18,756 nt of DNA from Chloroflexota bacterium (GTDB taxonomy: Bacteria; Chloroflexota; Dehalococcoidia; Bin125): NCBI GenBank assembly GCA_026707335.1, contig JAPOXB010000108.1:1-18756 (forward strand), read 5' to 3'. The first letter of the stretch is position 1. Each line of letters starts with the position of its first letter. A program made the translations under genes and the position numbers. Under the pieces are notes generated by a model. That model made no database searches. It saw only the letters and a list, made by a program, of their open reading frames with translations, and was not told the DNA's origin. Positions 6,040-13,528 of this stretch are shown here, piece by piece.

Positions 6040-6872
6040 GCCTCGACGACGCGCAGGGCGTGCGCCGTCGCGGCGACGTCGTGCACGCGCACGATGTGCA
6101 CCCCGAGCCAGGCCGCCAGCGTGTTGAAGGCCAGCGTCGCCTCGGCCAGGCCCGCCACCGACTGCACCGCCGCCGACGGCAGCTTCGGCGCGCCCAGCAG
6201 CTCCGCCAGGAAGCCCTTGCGCGAGGCCGACACCACGACCGGCCGCCCCAACTCCAGCAGCGCCGGCGTGTCGAGCAGCATGCGCACGTTGTCGTCGGCC
6301 GGCTTGGCGAACTCGTAGCCGGGGTCGAGCCAGATGCGCGAGACGCCCTGCGACGCCAGCGCCTCCGCTCGCTCGGCCAGGAAGGCGCGCACCTCCGCCC
6401 CGACGTCGGCGTAGCGCTGGTCGGCGCGGCGGTGCTGCTTGGGGCGGCCCCGCATGTGCATCACGATCAGCGGCGTGCCCGACTCCGCCGCCACGCGCAC
6501 CGTCTCCGCGTCGCTGCCGGCCGAGACGTCGTTCACGACGTGCGCCCCCGCCTCGACCGCCGCCCGCGCGACCGCCCCCCGCCACGTATCGACCGAGACC
6601 AGCACGCCCTCCGCCGCCAGCGCGGCCACGACCGGGCAGAGCCGGTCGATCTCCTCCCGCGCGCTGGGCGACTCCCCCCCGCTGCGCGTCGAGTGCGCCC
6701 CCACGTCGACCAGCGCCGCCCCTGCCTCGACCTGCCGCCGCCCCATCGCGACCGCTTCGGCCGCCGTCGCCACGCTCTCCGACACGGGCGAGTCGGTCGC
6801 GACGTTGACGATGCCCATGATCGCGGTGCGGCGCGTGCAATCGAGCACCCGGTCGCCGACGGGGATGCGCAT
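6018..6872 (-). CDS. folP: Dihydropteroate synthase (FolP-type), divergent first loop
   Basis: Dihydropteroate synthase condenses 6-hydroxymethyl-dihydropterin pyrophosphate with p-aminobenzoate in folate synthesis. The 284-aa TIM-barrel pattern is complete: MGIVNVATDS (19-28), VDVGAHSTRSG (55-65), VSVDTWRGAVA (92-102), NDVSAG (114-119), VMHMRGRP (137-144), LDPGYEFAK (182-190), SASRKGF (215-221) and RVHDVAA (262-268). The pterin/sulfa-site Lys and Arg equivalents (K219, R262) are kept. One oddity is loop 1, where the usual NVTPDSFSDGG reads NVATDSPVSES, so full activity is not assured; a pterin-binding paralogue is an alternative. ATG 6872 has a GGAGGG 10-15 nt upstream and lies 4 nt after the thioesterase stop, which indicates co-transcription. 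Confidence 0.85.
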   Translation of the reverse strand: MRIPVGDRVLDCTRRTAIMGIVNVATDSPVSESVATAAEAVAMGRRQVEAGAALVDVGAHSTRSGGESPSAREEIDRLCPVVAALAAEGVLVSVDTWRGAVARAAVEAGAHVVNDVSAGSDAETVRVAAESGTPLIVMHMRGRPKQHRRADQRYADVGAEVRAFLAERAEALASQGVSRIWLDPGYEFAKPADDNVRMLLDTPALLELGRPVVVSASRKGFLAELLGAPKLPSAAVQSVAGLAEATLAFNTLAAWLGVHIVRVHDVAATAHALRVVEAARALGE

Positions 6873-6876
6873 CGGG

Positions 6877-7737
6877 CTAGCGCCCTCCCTCGCCGGGCGG
6901 CGGCGCGAGGCCCAGCGGCTGCGCCGTCTGCGCCAGGCTGGCCAGCGCGATCCGCCCCAGCGGCCCGCGGCGGTCGTACAGCGCCCCCTCGCAGACGACG
7001 AAGCCCACGTCGCCCTGGCGGCTGGTCGCGACGACGCAGAGCCACTCGTCGGCCGACTCGCGGTGCAGGTAGAGCGTGATGTCGGCGTTGATGAAGCTCA
7101 CCGCCCCCTCGCGGCGGCGCGACGGCTCCCAGTTCGCCAGCGGGCTGAGCGAGTCGGCCGTGGCGACCGCCCGCGCCAGCGGGCTCAGCGGCTCCCCCGG
7201 CACGATCTGGGCCGGGTTGCGGATCCACAGCATCGGCCGCGGCGACGCCCCCCACTCCCCCACCGGCCGCCACTCGACCGTCGAGTGGTAGGCCTCGGCC
7301 CCGCCGGCCATGTTCGCCGGCCGGCGCGGCAGCGACTCCGGGTCGGGCGGCCGGGCCGCATTGATGTCGAGCGGCTCGCCCGCCCGCAGGTCCGACGGCC
7401 GCAGCGCCAGCGCCGTCGCCCGCGCCAGCTCGACCGTCTCGTCGCCCCGCGTGGTGAACAGGCCCGACTGCACCACCTGGATGCGCCGCCCTTCCCGCAC
7501 GACGGTCGTGCGCGCCTCCAGCGGCTGCATCGGCGCCGGGCGCATCAGGTCGATGGTCAGCCGCGCGACGCGCAGCTCGGGCCGCACCGCCCCCTCGACG
7601 CCGCGCGCCAGCAGCGCCGCCATCGCCGCGCCGTGCACCAGGTCGAGGCTCCACACGCTGCGCGCGCAGTCGGCCGGCGCGAACAGCGTGCGGCCATCGT
7701 CGCCGGGTTGGGGCAGGAACAGCGCGGGCGCGCTCAT
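6877..7737 (-). CDS. TesB-like acyl-CoA thioesterase family protein (double hotdog)
   Basis: This 286-aa protein has the length and layout of TesB-type thioesterases, two hotdog domains in tandem. In the first half, SLDLVHGAAMAALLARGVE (about 30-48) matches the hotdog helix, and PAPMQPLEARTTVVREGRRI (about 66-85) the following strands. In the second half, PMLWIRNPAQIVPGEPL, then INADITLYLHRE and the ending LYDRRGPLGRIALASLAQ resemble the 'aW.R......lp....', 'slDHtiyfHr' and 'lyd.dG.lvA...Q' elements of the family. The usual Asp/His pair is partly changed (NADITLYLH), so hydrolytic activity is uncertain. The ATG at 7737 begins MSAPALFLP. The gene is directly upstream of folP with a 4-nt gap. 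The acyl substrate is unknown. Confidence 0.72.
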   Translation of the reverse strand: MSAPALFLPQPGDDGRTLFAPADCARSVWSLDLVHGAAMAALLARGVEGAVRPELRVARLTIDLMRPAPMQPLEARTTVVREGRRIQVVQSGLFTTRGDETVELARATALALRPSDLRAGEPLDINAARPPDPESLPRRPANMAGGAEAYHSTVEWRPVGEWGASPRPMLWIRNPAQIVPGEPLSPLARAVATADSLSPLANWEPSRRREGAVSFINADITLYLHRESADEWLCVVATSRQGDVGFVVCEGALYDRRGPLGRIALASLAQTAQPLGLAPPPGEGGR

Positions 7738-7823
7738 CGCATGCGGCTCCCCTCCCGCGTCGCACGCCTCCGCGCGGCGCGATGTCGCGCAGCCTATCCG
7801 CCGCCGCGCCCGGTCAGAAGCCC

Positions 7824-8492
7824 TCACTCGGGCGTGATCGTCTCGACGGCCCGCCACATGTACCACGAGCCCACGCTGCGATAGGGCGCCCAGGGTGCGC
7901 CGATGGCCGCCGCCCGCTCGGCGTCGGGCGCCTCGGGCAGGCCGTAGACCGCCTGCATCCCCTTGCGCACCCCCAGGTCACCGACCGGCAGCACGTCGGG
8001 CCGGCCCAGGTGGAACATCAGGAACATGTGCGCCGTCCACACGCCGATGCCCCGCACCGACGTCAGCTGCGCCGTCACCGCCGCGTCGTCGAGCGCGCCC
8101 AGCCCGTCCAGCGTCAGCCGCCCATCGACGACGTGCTGCGCCAGGTCGCGCAGGTACGCCGTCTTCTGCCGCGAGAGCCCCGCCCCGCGCAGCTCGGCGT
8201 CTCCGGCGCGCAGGAAGTCGGCCGGCGCCGGCGCCGACTCGGCGTCGCCGAACAGTGCGAAGGTGCGGCGCATGATCGCGTTGGCCGCCGCCCCGCCCAG
8301 CTGCTGGTGGAAGACGCTGCGCACCAGCGCCGCGTACGGGTCGGCGCTGGGCCGCGGCGTATAGGGCCCGTGCGCGTCGATCAGCGCCCCCACCCGCGGG
8401 TCGGCCTCCCGCAGGTGCCGGTAGGCCCTCGCCAGGGGGAAGCGCGCGCGGGGGGTCGGTCGGTGGGTCAGGGGGGCCTCCTCGCCGCACAA
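7824..8492 (-). CDS. DNA-3-methyladenine glycosylase, AlkA-type HhH-GPD
   Basis: This 222-aa base-excision repair glycosylase belongs to the HhH-GPD superfamily, AlkA/Mag branch. A conserved helix VRSVFHQQLGGAAANAI (57-73) corresponds to the usual 'sil.QQ.s..aA.ai'. The helix-hairpin-helix is SVRGIGVWTAHMFLMF (145-160), and the catalytic Asp is expected at D172 in DVLPVGDLGVRKG. W201, P203, Y204, R205 and S206 match the WxPyRS element near the C-terminus. It would remove alkylated purines such as 3-methyladenine. The start is uncertain: TTG 8492 is used because there is no ATG or GTG between it and the conserved region, and no clear ribosome-binding site is seen. It lies 21 nt downstream of the helicase stop on the same strand. 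Confidence 0.85.
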   Translation of the reverse strand: MCGEEAPLTHRPTPRARFPLARAYRHLREADPRVGALIDAHGPYTPRPSADPYAALVRSVFHQQLGGAAANAIMRRTFALFGDAESAPAPADFLRAGDAELRGAGLSRQKTAYLRDLAQHVVDGRLTLDGLGALDDAAVTAQLTSVRGIGVWTAHMFLMFHLGRPDVLPVGDLGVRKGMQAVYGLPEAPDAERAAAIGAPWAPYRSVGSWYMWRAVETITPE

Positions 8493-8513
8493 GAGTATGC
8501 CGCGTGGCGAGGT

Positions 8514-11500
8514 CTAGTCAGCGACGAGGATGCGCGCGACGTTGAGCAGGTCGTACTCGATGCTCGGGTTGCGGGACTGCAGCAGATCGTCGAGCGCACG
8601 TCGGCGATCTTCACCGACCTGCGCGATCTGCTCCTCCGCCCGGCGGACGTTGAACTGCCATATGGGGATAACGCGCTGGTCGTCCGGGTCTTCGGACGCC
8701 TCGATCCGAGCTAGGACGGTCCGATCGGCATCAAGACGTTCTTGCGCGGCGTTTTCCCGGTAGTCGTAGAGCCGATCTAGCCGACTGCGTGCCGTCTCGT
8801 AGTCCGCCTCGGCTCGTTCGCTGTAGCTGCGCTGCAGGTCCTTCTGGCGTCCCAACACCGCGTGCTCAGCCGCCCGGTACGCGTGATCGAGGCCTGCGCC
8901 ATCGATCGCTGGCCGAGTAGAGTCACGCGGCGCCTCCGCCGCAAAATCACGTGACTCCTCAAGCAACAACTCACCGAGCTTCGCGTCGGCGCGACCCTCG
9001 TCATCGACGAAGACAGGGAAGATCCATTCACGGGGCTCGGCTGCTGTCAGGCCCAGCCGCCAGTTGAATTGCCAGCCGTCTCGGAGCGCGGGCGCTGCGT
9101 CGCGCGGGAGGCACCGGATCGCGGCACTCCCTTTCAGGTTATCGCGTGTCACGATGCGCACCAACGCGTCAACGATCGGGTGACCGAATCCGAAGTATTC
9201 GACCGTTTCCGAATCGACGGAGATCCTTGGATCGAAGCACACGAGTCGCCGCTCCTGTCCGTCGAGCAGGTCGCGATGCTCCTCCGTAAACGGCGGCCCG
9301 AACTCGACTCGGCGCTGGCCTAGCGGGTGGCGGGTGCCATCGCCAGGCCGCGTGACGTGGGCGTTAGCGGCAGTCAGCAGATTGTGTAGGAGCCGATCGA
9401 CCTCTCCCTGGCTCACTGTGACGGCGCTCGCCTTGCCGATCAGCTTGTCGATTTCCTCCCGGTATGCGCGCGTATCGACATTCACGTCCGCGAGTTGTCT
9501 GTCCGCTTCTCGTGCGGCCTCCTGAACCGCCTGCTCAAGCCGGCGGCCGAGCTTCTCAAGCTCCTCATCGCGTTTCTCGGCTCCCTTCCGCAACGCTTCC
9601 CGGATGTTGTCTTCAGCTTCACCCAGGATCGGCTCGAGCCCGCCGACGGCGTCCTTGAAGAGCCCGATCCGCTCATCGAGAACCTCCAGGATGCGCTCCT
9701 CGATCGTGTCCCGAACGCGGAAGTTGAAGATCTGAATCGGCTTCTCTTGGCCGATCCGGTCCACGCGGCCGATGCGCTGCTCGACCCGCATGGGATTCCA
9801 TGGCAGATCGTAGTTGACGAGGATGTGAGCGAACTGCAGGTTTCGCCCCTCACCACCTGCCTCAGTCGCCACCAGTGCCTGCCGCCCCATTCCGTCTCGG
9901 AAGAGTTCCACTGCCTGATCCTTCTGATCGGCGTCGAGCTGGCCATGGAAGATCTCGCAACCCCACTCTTCGCTGGCGAGTAGCTCACGCAGCATCTCCT
10001 GCGTCTCGCGGAACTCAGTGAAGATGAGCACCTTGGCATTTGGCTCGATTGCGCTCAGTTCGCGCAGGCCATCGAGTAGCCGCTGTGCCTTGGAGTCGAT
10101 AGGGATTTCGCGGAGCAACTCGATGACTTCACCGATCCGATCGGCTTCGCGCTCAACGCCGGGGGGAAGTTTGTCCGTCACATCGGCTGCCGCGACGTCA
10201 TCTGCGAGGTCCTCTTCCGCATCGGACTGGTCGATGTGGCCGGTCTGTGACGCCAAGAGGCGCTCACGCCTACCTTCCAGTGATCGCAGCAGCGCCCGGG
10301 ATGAACTCGCGGCGAGCTTCTGGTAGATGACCATCAGGAAACCAACCGCGTTCGCCTGGCGGCCGGACGATTCGGAGGCCACGCGGTATCCATCCCGCAC
10401 GATCGAGTCCATTTGCTCCTGGATCGCCGCTTCTTCGGGCGTCAACTCGACATTCCATTGGCTTGCCTGGCGTGGTGCGAAGCCGCCGACCGCCGCCCGC
10501 CGGTTTCGGAGCATCACCTCGCCGAGACGGTGGCTGGTCCGCAACTCACTTGCTAGGTCGTCTGCCGAACGCAGAGCGGAGCCGGAAGTGCGACTCAACC
10601 ACGGGGAACTCTCTCGAATGTACGCTTGAAGTTCGTCTCCCTCGGGAGCCCGCTCCTCAATCTCCGCGATCAGTCGGGTCAGTTCGGTCCGCTGATTGAC
10701 GTGTAACTCGAAGTCTTCCTCGGACGGGAACAGTGTCGGCTGTAGCAACTCGACCAGCGAGAACAACTCGTGGCGTTGCAGTTGCATGGGCGTCGCAGTG
10801 AGGAAGAGGACGGCGCGCCGGCCAAGGCCTGGTTCAGCCGTCAGATCGCGGACGAGCCGGTACAGATTGGTCTGCCTGGTTCGTTTCCCTTCGCGACGGC
10901 GGCGCGCGTGGTGCGCTTCGTCGACGATGATTAGGTCCCACGGCACGGCGGAAATCTCAGCCCGGCGTGCTGGATTGTGCGCAGCGAAGCTCTGTGAAGT
11001 GATGACGGACTGCTCGGTCTGCCATGGGTTAGGCACCCCCTGGTTTTTAAGGTGCCGAATGGTGTCCCGGTTGAATCTCCGGAACGTCTCGTTGAACTTC
11101 GTCTTCAACTCGTGCTGCCACTGTTGCTGGATGTTCGCCGGCGTGAGGATCAACACCCGCTTCGCTGCCCCACGGCTTCGTAGCTCCTTCAACACCATCG
11201 CGGCCTCGATCGTCTTTCCCAGGCCGACCTCGTCGCACAGAAGGAATCGATGGGGCCAGTTTTCGATGACTCGATGCAGAACCCCGACCTGATGCGGCAT
11301 CAGGTCGAAGCGCGCGTGCGAGAGCGACACAAGCTCCTCGGACCGGTGGCGGGCCCACAGGTCCGCGGCGACAGAGCGAAGGTTGAACGCCTTCGCGGAA
11401 TCGAGCATGCCCGCTTGCATCCTATCCACTGGATGGCTGACTTCGGCATGTCGAAGCTCGCGCTCCGCGACTTGCGTGGTGGAGCCACCTGCCCAGAAGA

Positions 11501-11753
11501 CTTCCCAAGTGGGGACATCGGCGGCTTCAACGCCGTTGATGATCACGCCGGTCGTGCCGTCCCGGCGGCTGACTTTCACCCCGCGCGCGAAGACTTCACG
11601 CTCTAGCGCCCCGGAATCAAGTGTGACTTGATGGCGATCTCCGTTGTCTAGCACGACGGATGCCCGGCGCCCTTCGAGCCGGTCGACGTAGCCAAACTGA
11701 TCAAGCCGGACCATTCGGATCCGCGCGCCTGGGACGATTGGGGCATCCTGCAC
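8514..11753 (-). CDS. Large SNF2/RapA-type helicase, DrmD-like, without defence partners
   Basis: This protein of about 1079 aa is a superfamily 2 helicase of the SNF2/RapA type. Counting from the upstream TTG at 11762, motif I is DEVGLGKT (177-184), motif II DEAH (281-284), motif III LTATP (321-325), and the second RecA domain carries FTEFRETQEML (581-591), TEAGGEGRNLQ (633-643) and QRIGRVDRIGQ (662-672). A coiled-coil-like Glu/Arg-rich stretch follows at about 690-790, then an uncharacterised C-terminal region of about 290 aa. Length and layout recall DrmD of DISARM and related orphan helicases. GTG 11753 is preferred: a GGGAGGAG sits about 9 nt upstream, while the same motif abuts the TTG at 11762 too closely. 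GC in two 60-base hand counts is 62-63%, against 78% in the neighbouring glycosylase, which suggests transfer. No drmA, drmB or methyltransferase partner is adjacent. Confidence 0.88.
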   Translation of the reverse strand: MQDAPIVPGARIRMVRLDQFGYVDRLEGRRASVVLDNGDRHQVTLDSGALEREVFARGVKVSRRDGTTGVIINGVEAADVPTWEVFWAGGSTTQVAERELRHAEVSHPVDRMQAGMLDSAKAFNLRSVAADLWARHRSEELVSLSHARFDLMPHQVGVLHRVIENWPHRFLLCDEVGLGKTIEAAMVLKELRSRGAAKRVLILTPANIQQQWQHELKTKFNETFRRFNRDTIRHLKNQGVPNPWQTEQSVITSQSFAAHNPARRAEISAVPWDLIIVDEAHHARRRREGKRTRQTNLYRLVRDLTAEPGLGRRAVLFLTATPMQLQRHELFSLVELLQPTLFPSEEDFELHVNQRTELTRLIAEIEERAPEGDELQAYIRESSPWLSRTSGSALRSADDLASELRTSHRLGEVMLRNRRAAVGGFAPRQASQWNVELTPEEAAIQEQMDSIVRDGYRVASESSGRQANAVGFLMVIYQKLAASSSRALLRSLEGRRERLLASQTGHIDQSDAEEDLADDVAAADVTDKLPPGVEREADRIGEVIELLREIPIDSKAQRLLDGLRELSAIEPNAKVLIFTEFRETQEMLRELLASEEWGCEIFHGQLDADQKDQAVELFRDGMGRQALVATEAGGEGRNLQFAHILVNYDLPWNPMRVEQRIGRVDRIGQEKPIQIFNFRVRDTIEERILEVLDERIGLFKDAVGGLEPILGEAEDNIREALRKGAEKRDEELEKLGRRLEQAVQEAAREADRQLADVNVDTRAYREEIDKLIGKASAVTVSQGEVDRLLHNLLTAANAHVTRPGDGTRHPLGQRRVEFGPPFTEEHRDLLDGQERRLVCFDPRISVDSETVEYFGFGHPIVDALVRIVTRDNLKGSAAIRCLPRDAAPALRDGWQFNWRLGLTAAEPREWIFPVFVDDEGRADAKLGELLLEESRDFAAEAPRDSTRPAIDGAGLDHAYRAAEHAVLGRQKDLQRSYSERAEADYETARSRLDRLYDYRENAAQERLDADRTVLARIEASEDPDDQRVIPIWQFNVRRAEEQIAQVGEDRRRALDDLLQSRNPSIEYDLLNVARILVAD

Positions 11754-11895
11754 GACCTGCAACTCCTCCCGGCCGACCAGTCGTCGGTACTAAGCCCACA
11801 AGTACTCATGATGAACGGCCTAGTGTGCTATGGCGACCCCCTCCCCGACCGCCGCGCCCGTACCATGGACCGACGACCACCCCCACGGAGGAGCC

Positions 11896-12288
11896 ATGCT
11901 CGACCCCGGGCGCGTGCGCACTTTCGCGGTTCTGGCCGGGATTGTGATCCTGGCGGTGACGCTGGCGGCGCTGCTGACGCCCGGCATCCGGCCCGGCGAG
12001 ATCAGCAACGAGACGGGCCACTTCCTGCTCTTCGCCGGGCTGGGCTTCGTGGTGGGGCTCTACCGCGGGGCGGGGCCGCACCGCGGCATCCTGCGGCACC
12101 TGATCGGGCTGCTGGTCGCGCTGCTCGTCGTCGCGGCGCTGACCGAGCTGGGCCAGTTCTTCGTTGAGGACCGCTCGCCCGAGCGGGCCGACCTCATCGC
12201 CGACGCGGCCGGCTCCGCCGCGGGGCTGTTCAGCGGCGCCCTCGTCGGGCTCATCGTGGCCGGGCGGCCGGGACGCAACCGCCCCTGA
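11896..12288 (+). CDS. VanZ-like family membrane protein
   Basis: This 130-aa integral membrane protein has about four hydrophobic spans: 9-27 (TFAVLAGIVILAVTLAAL), 42-56, 68-84 (HLIGLLVALLVVAAL) and 107-124. The VanZ signature is readable: ETGHFLLFAGLGF (39-51) corresponds to the 'DK..HF..F..Lg' element, and ELGQFFVEDRSPERADLIADAAGSAAG matches the 'E..Q.f...R..s..D...N..G...G' element. VanZ itself gives low-level teicoplanin resistance; most members have no known role, so no resistance claim is made. ATG 11896 follows a GGAGGAG at 11887-11893. The gene is divergent from the helicase across about 140 bp of more AT-rich sequence and converges on the binding-protein gene with 18 nt between the stops. 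Confidence 0.8.
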   Translation: MLDPGRVRTFAVLAGIVILAVTLAALLTPGIRPGEISNETGHFLLFAGLGFVVGLYRGAGPHRGILRHLIGLLVALLVVAALTELGQFFVEDRSPERADLIADAAGSAAGLFSGALVGLIVAGRPGRNRP

Positions 12289-12306
12289 CCCGGCGCCGCG
12301 CGCGGC

Positions 12307-13488
12307 CTATTGGTCGACCCGGCGGCGCAGGACGGCGTAGCCGAAGTTGTCGGCCGTGCGCTCGGACGGCGGCAGCACCTCCACGACGGCCCGCGAGAGC
12401 CCCACGACCTCGCCGTCGGCGTCGAAGCTGTAGCCCTCGCCGATCGCGCCGCTCCAGGTGATGTCGTACAGGCAGTCGCGGAAGCCGTCGGCGTCCTGGT
12501 CGTCGCCGGTCCGCTTGAGGCAGGCCGCCGCGATGTAGACCGTGTCGTAGGCCGAGCCGAGGTGCCAGGGCAGCGTGATGTAGTCGTAGCGCTCGCGGAA
12601 GTTCGCGAGCACGGTCTGCGCCTTCGCGTTCTCGGGGTCGGGGGCGGCGGTGACGGCCTTCATCCCCGTCGCCGCGTCGCCGGCGATATCGAGCGCGGTG
12701 GCGCCCACCGTGATCGTCTCGCCGTAGATGGGGCCGTCGTAGCCCAGCTCCCGCGCCTGCTTGATGATCGTGCCCGCCGCGAATTCCGACTGCGGCGAGA
12801 GGTGCAGCGCGTCGGGCTCGGCCGCGAACAGCTTGGTCAGCTGGGTGCGGAAGTCGGTCGTGTCGGAGGAGAAGCGCTCCGCCGCGACCACTCGCCCGCC
12901 GTTCTCCTCGAAGCGCGCGACGGTGGTGCGGCGCACGCCCTCGGCGTAGTCGGTCTCCTCGGTGATGGTCGCCAGCGCGCGGACGCCGTCGGCCCAGAGC
13001 GCGTCGCCCGTGGTGAGGCCGACCTCGAGGTCGCTGATCTGGGTGCGGAAGATGTAGTCGCCGGCGTTGGCGATGTCGGGGTTGCTGGCCAGGCCGGAGA
13101 ACAGCACGACGCCGTCGGCCTCGGCCAGCGGCGCCACGCCCAGCATCGCGCCGCTGCACGACGTGCCCAGGATGATCTTGACGCCGTCGACATCGGTCAG
13201 CTTCTGGTAGGCGTTGATGGCGTCCTGGGCGCCGCACTTCGAGTCCTCGACGACGAACTCCAGCGGGCGCCCGGCGATGCCGCCGGCGGCGTTGATCTCC
13301 TCCAGGGCCATGGTCTTGGCGCGCACCGCGACCGTGCCGTAGGTCTCGCCCGGCCCCGTCAGCGACTCCATCACGCCGATGCGGTAGGGCTCCGACTCGC
13401 CCGAACCGCCCTTGCAGGCCGCGGCGGCCGTCGCCAGGACGGCCACGAGTGCGGCTGCGGCGATGCCCCGCCAGATCGTGCGTCGCAT
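12307..13488 (-). CDS. ABC transporter substrate-binding lipoprotein, branched-chain amino acid type
   Basis: This 393-aa type I periplasmic-binding-fold protein resembles LivJ and related receptors (Peripla_BP_6). A basic start (MRRTIWR), a hydrophobic stretch of Ala/Val and a probable lipidation Cys at residue 25 (TAAAACKGG) indicate a membrane-anchored lipoprotein. Family stretches include IGVMESLTGPGETYG (near 38-52), EINAAGGIAGRPLEFVVED, the Ser-rich ligand region ILGTSCSGAMLG and ALWADGVRALATITEETDY. ATG 13488 is chosen because AAGGGGC lies just upstream; a GTG at 13503 would place that site inside the gene. The cognate permease and ATPase genes are not adjacent, so the ligand cannot be inferred beyond amino acids or similar small polar molecules. 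It follows bioB by 40 nt on the same strand. Confidence 0.85.
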   Translation of the reverse strand: MRRTIWRGIAAAALVAVLATAAAACKGGSGESEPYRIGVMESLTGPGETYGTVAVRAKTMALEEINAAGGIAGRPLEFVVEDSKCGAQDAINAYQKLTDVDGVKIILGTSCSGAMLGVAPLAEADGVVLFSGLASNPDIANAGDYIFRTQISDLEVGLTTGDALWADGVRALATITEETDYAEGVRRTTVARFEENGGRVVAAERFSSDTTDFRTQLTKLFAAEPDALHLSPQSEFAAGTIIKQARELGYDGPIYGETITVGATALDIAGDAATGMKAVTAAPDPENAKAQTVLANFRERYDYITLPWHLGSAYDTVYIAAACLKRTGDDQDADGFRDCLYDITWSGAIGEGYSFDADGEVVGLSRAVVEVLPPSERTADNFGYAVLRRRVDQ

Positions 13489-13528
13489 GGCCTGCCCCTT
13501 CACGCGGCCGGGGCGCGACCGCCCCCGA

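Noticed and set aside
5944..6840. A long open frame offset from folP, rich in Gly, Ala and Arg
   Set aside because: It is the shadow of folP in very GC-rich DNA. The folP frame carries all the family motifs, while this one shows only low-complexity composition.
8514..11762. A full DISARM or other multi-gene defence island around the helicase
   Set aside because: The neighbours are a DNA glycosylase and a VanZ-like gene. No DrmA, DrmB, DrmC, PLD, PglZ or DNA methyltransferase gene is present on either side.
11763..11895. A sigma-70 promoter for the helicase on the minus strand (TTCATC, 17 nt, TAGTAC)
   Set aside because: Each hexamer matches the consensus at only three of six positions, which is not enough to call.
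11896..12288. A glycopeptide resistance gene
   Set aside because: Only the broad VanZ-like family pattern is present. No van operon genes are nearby and most family members have no link to resistance.
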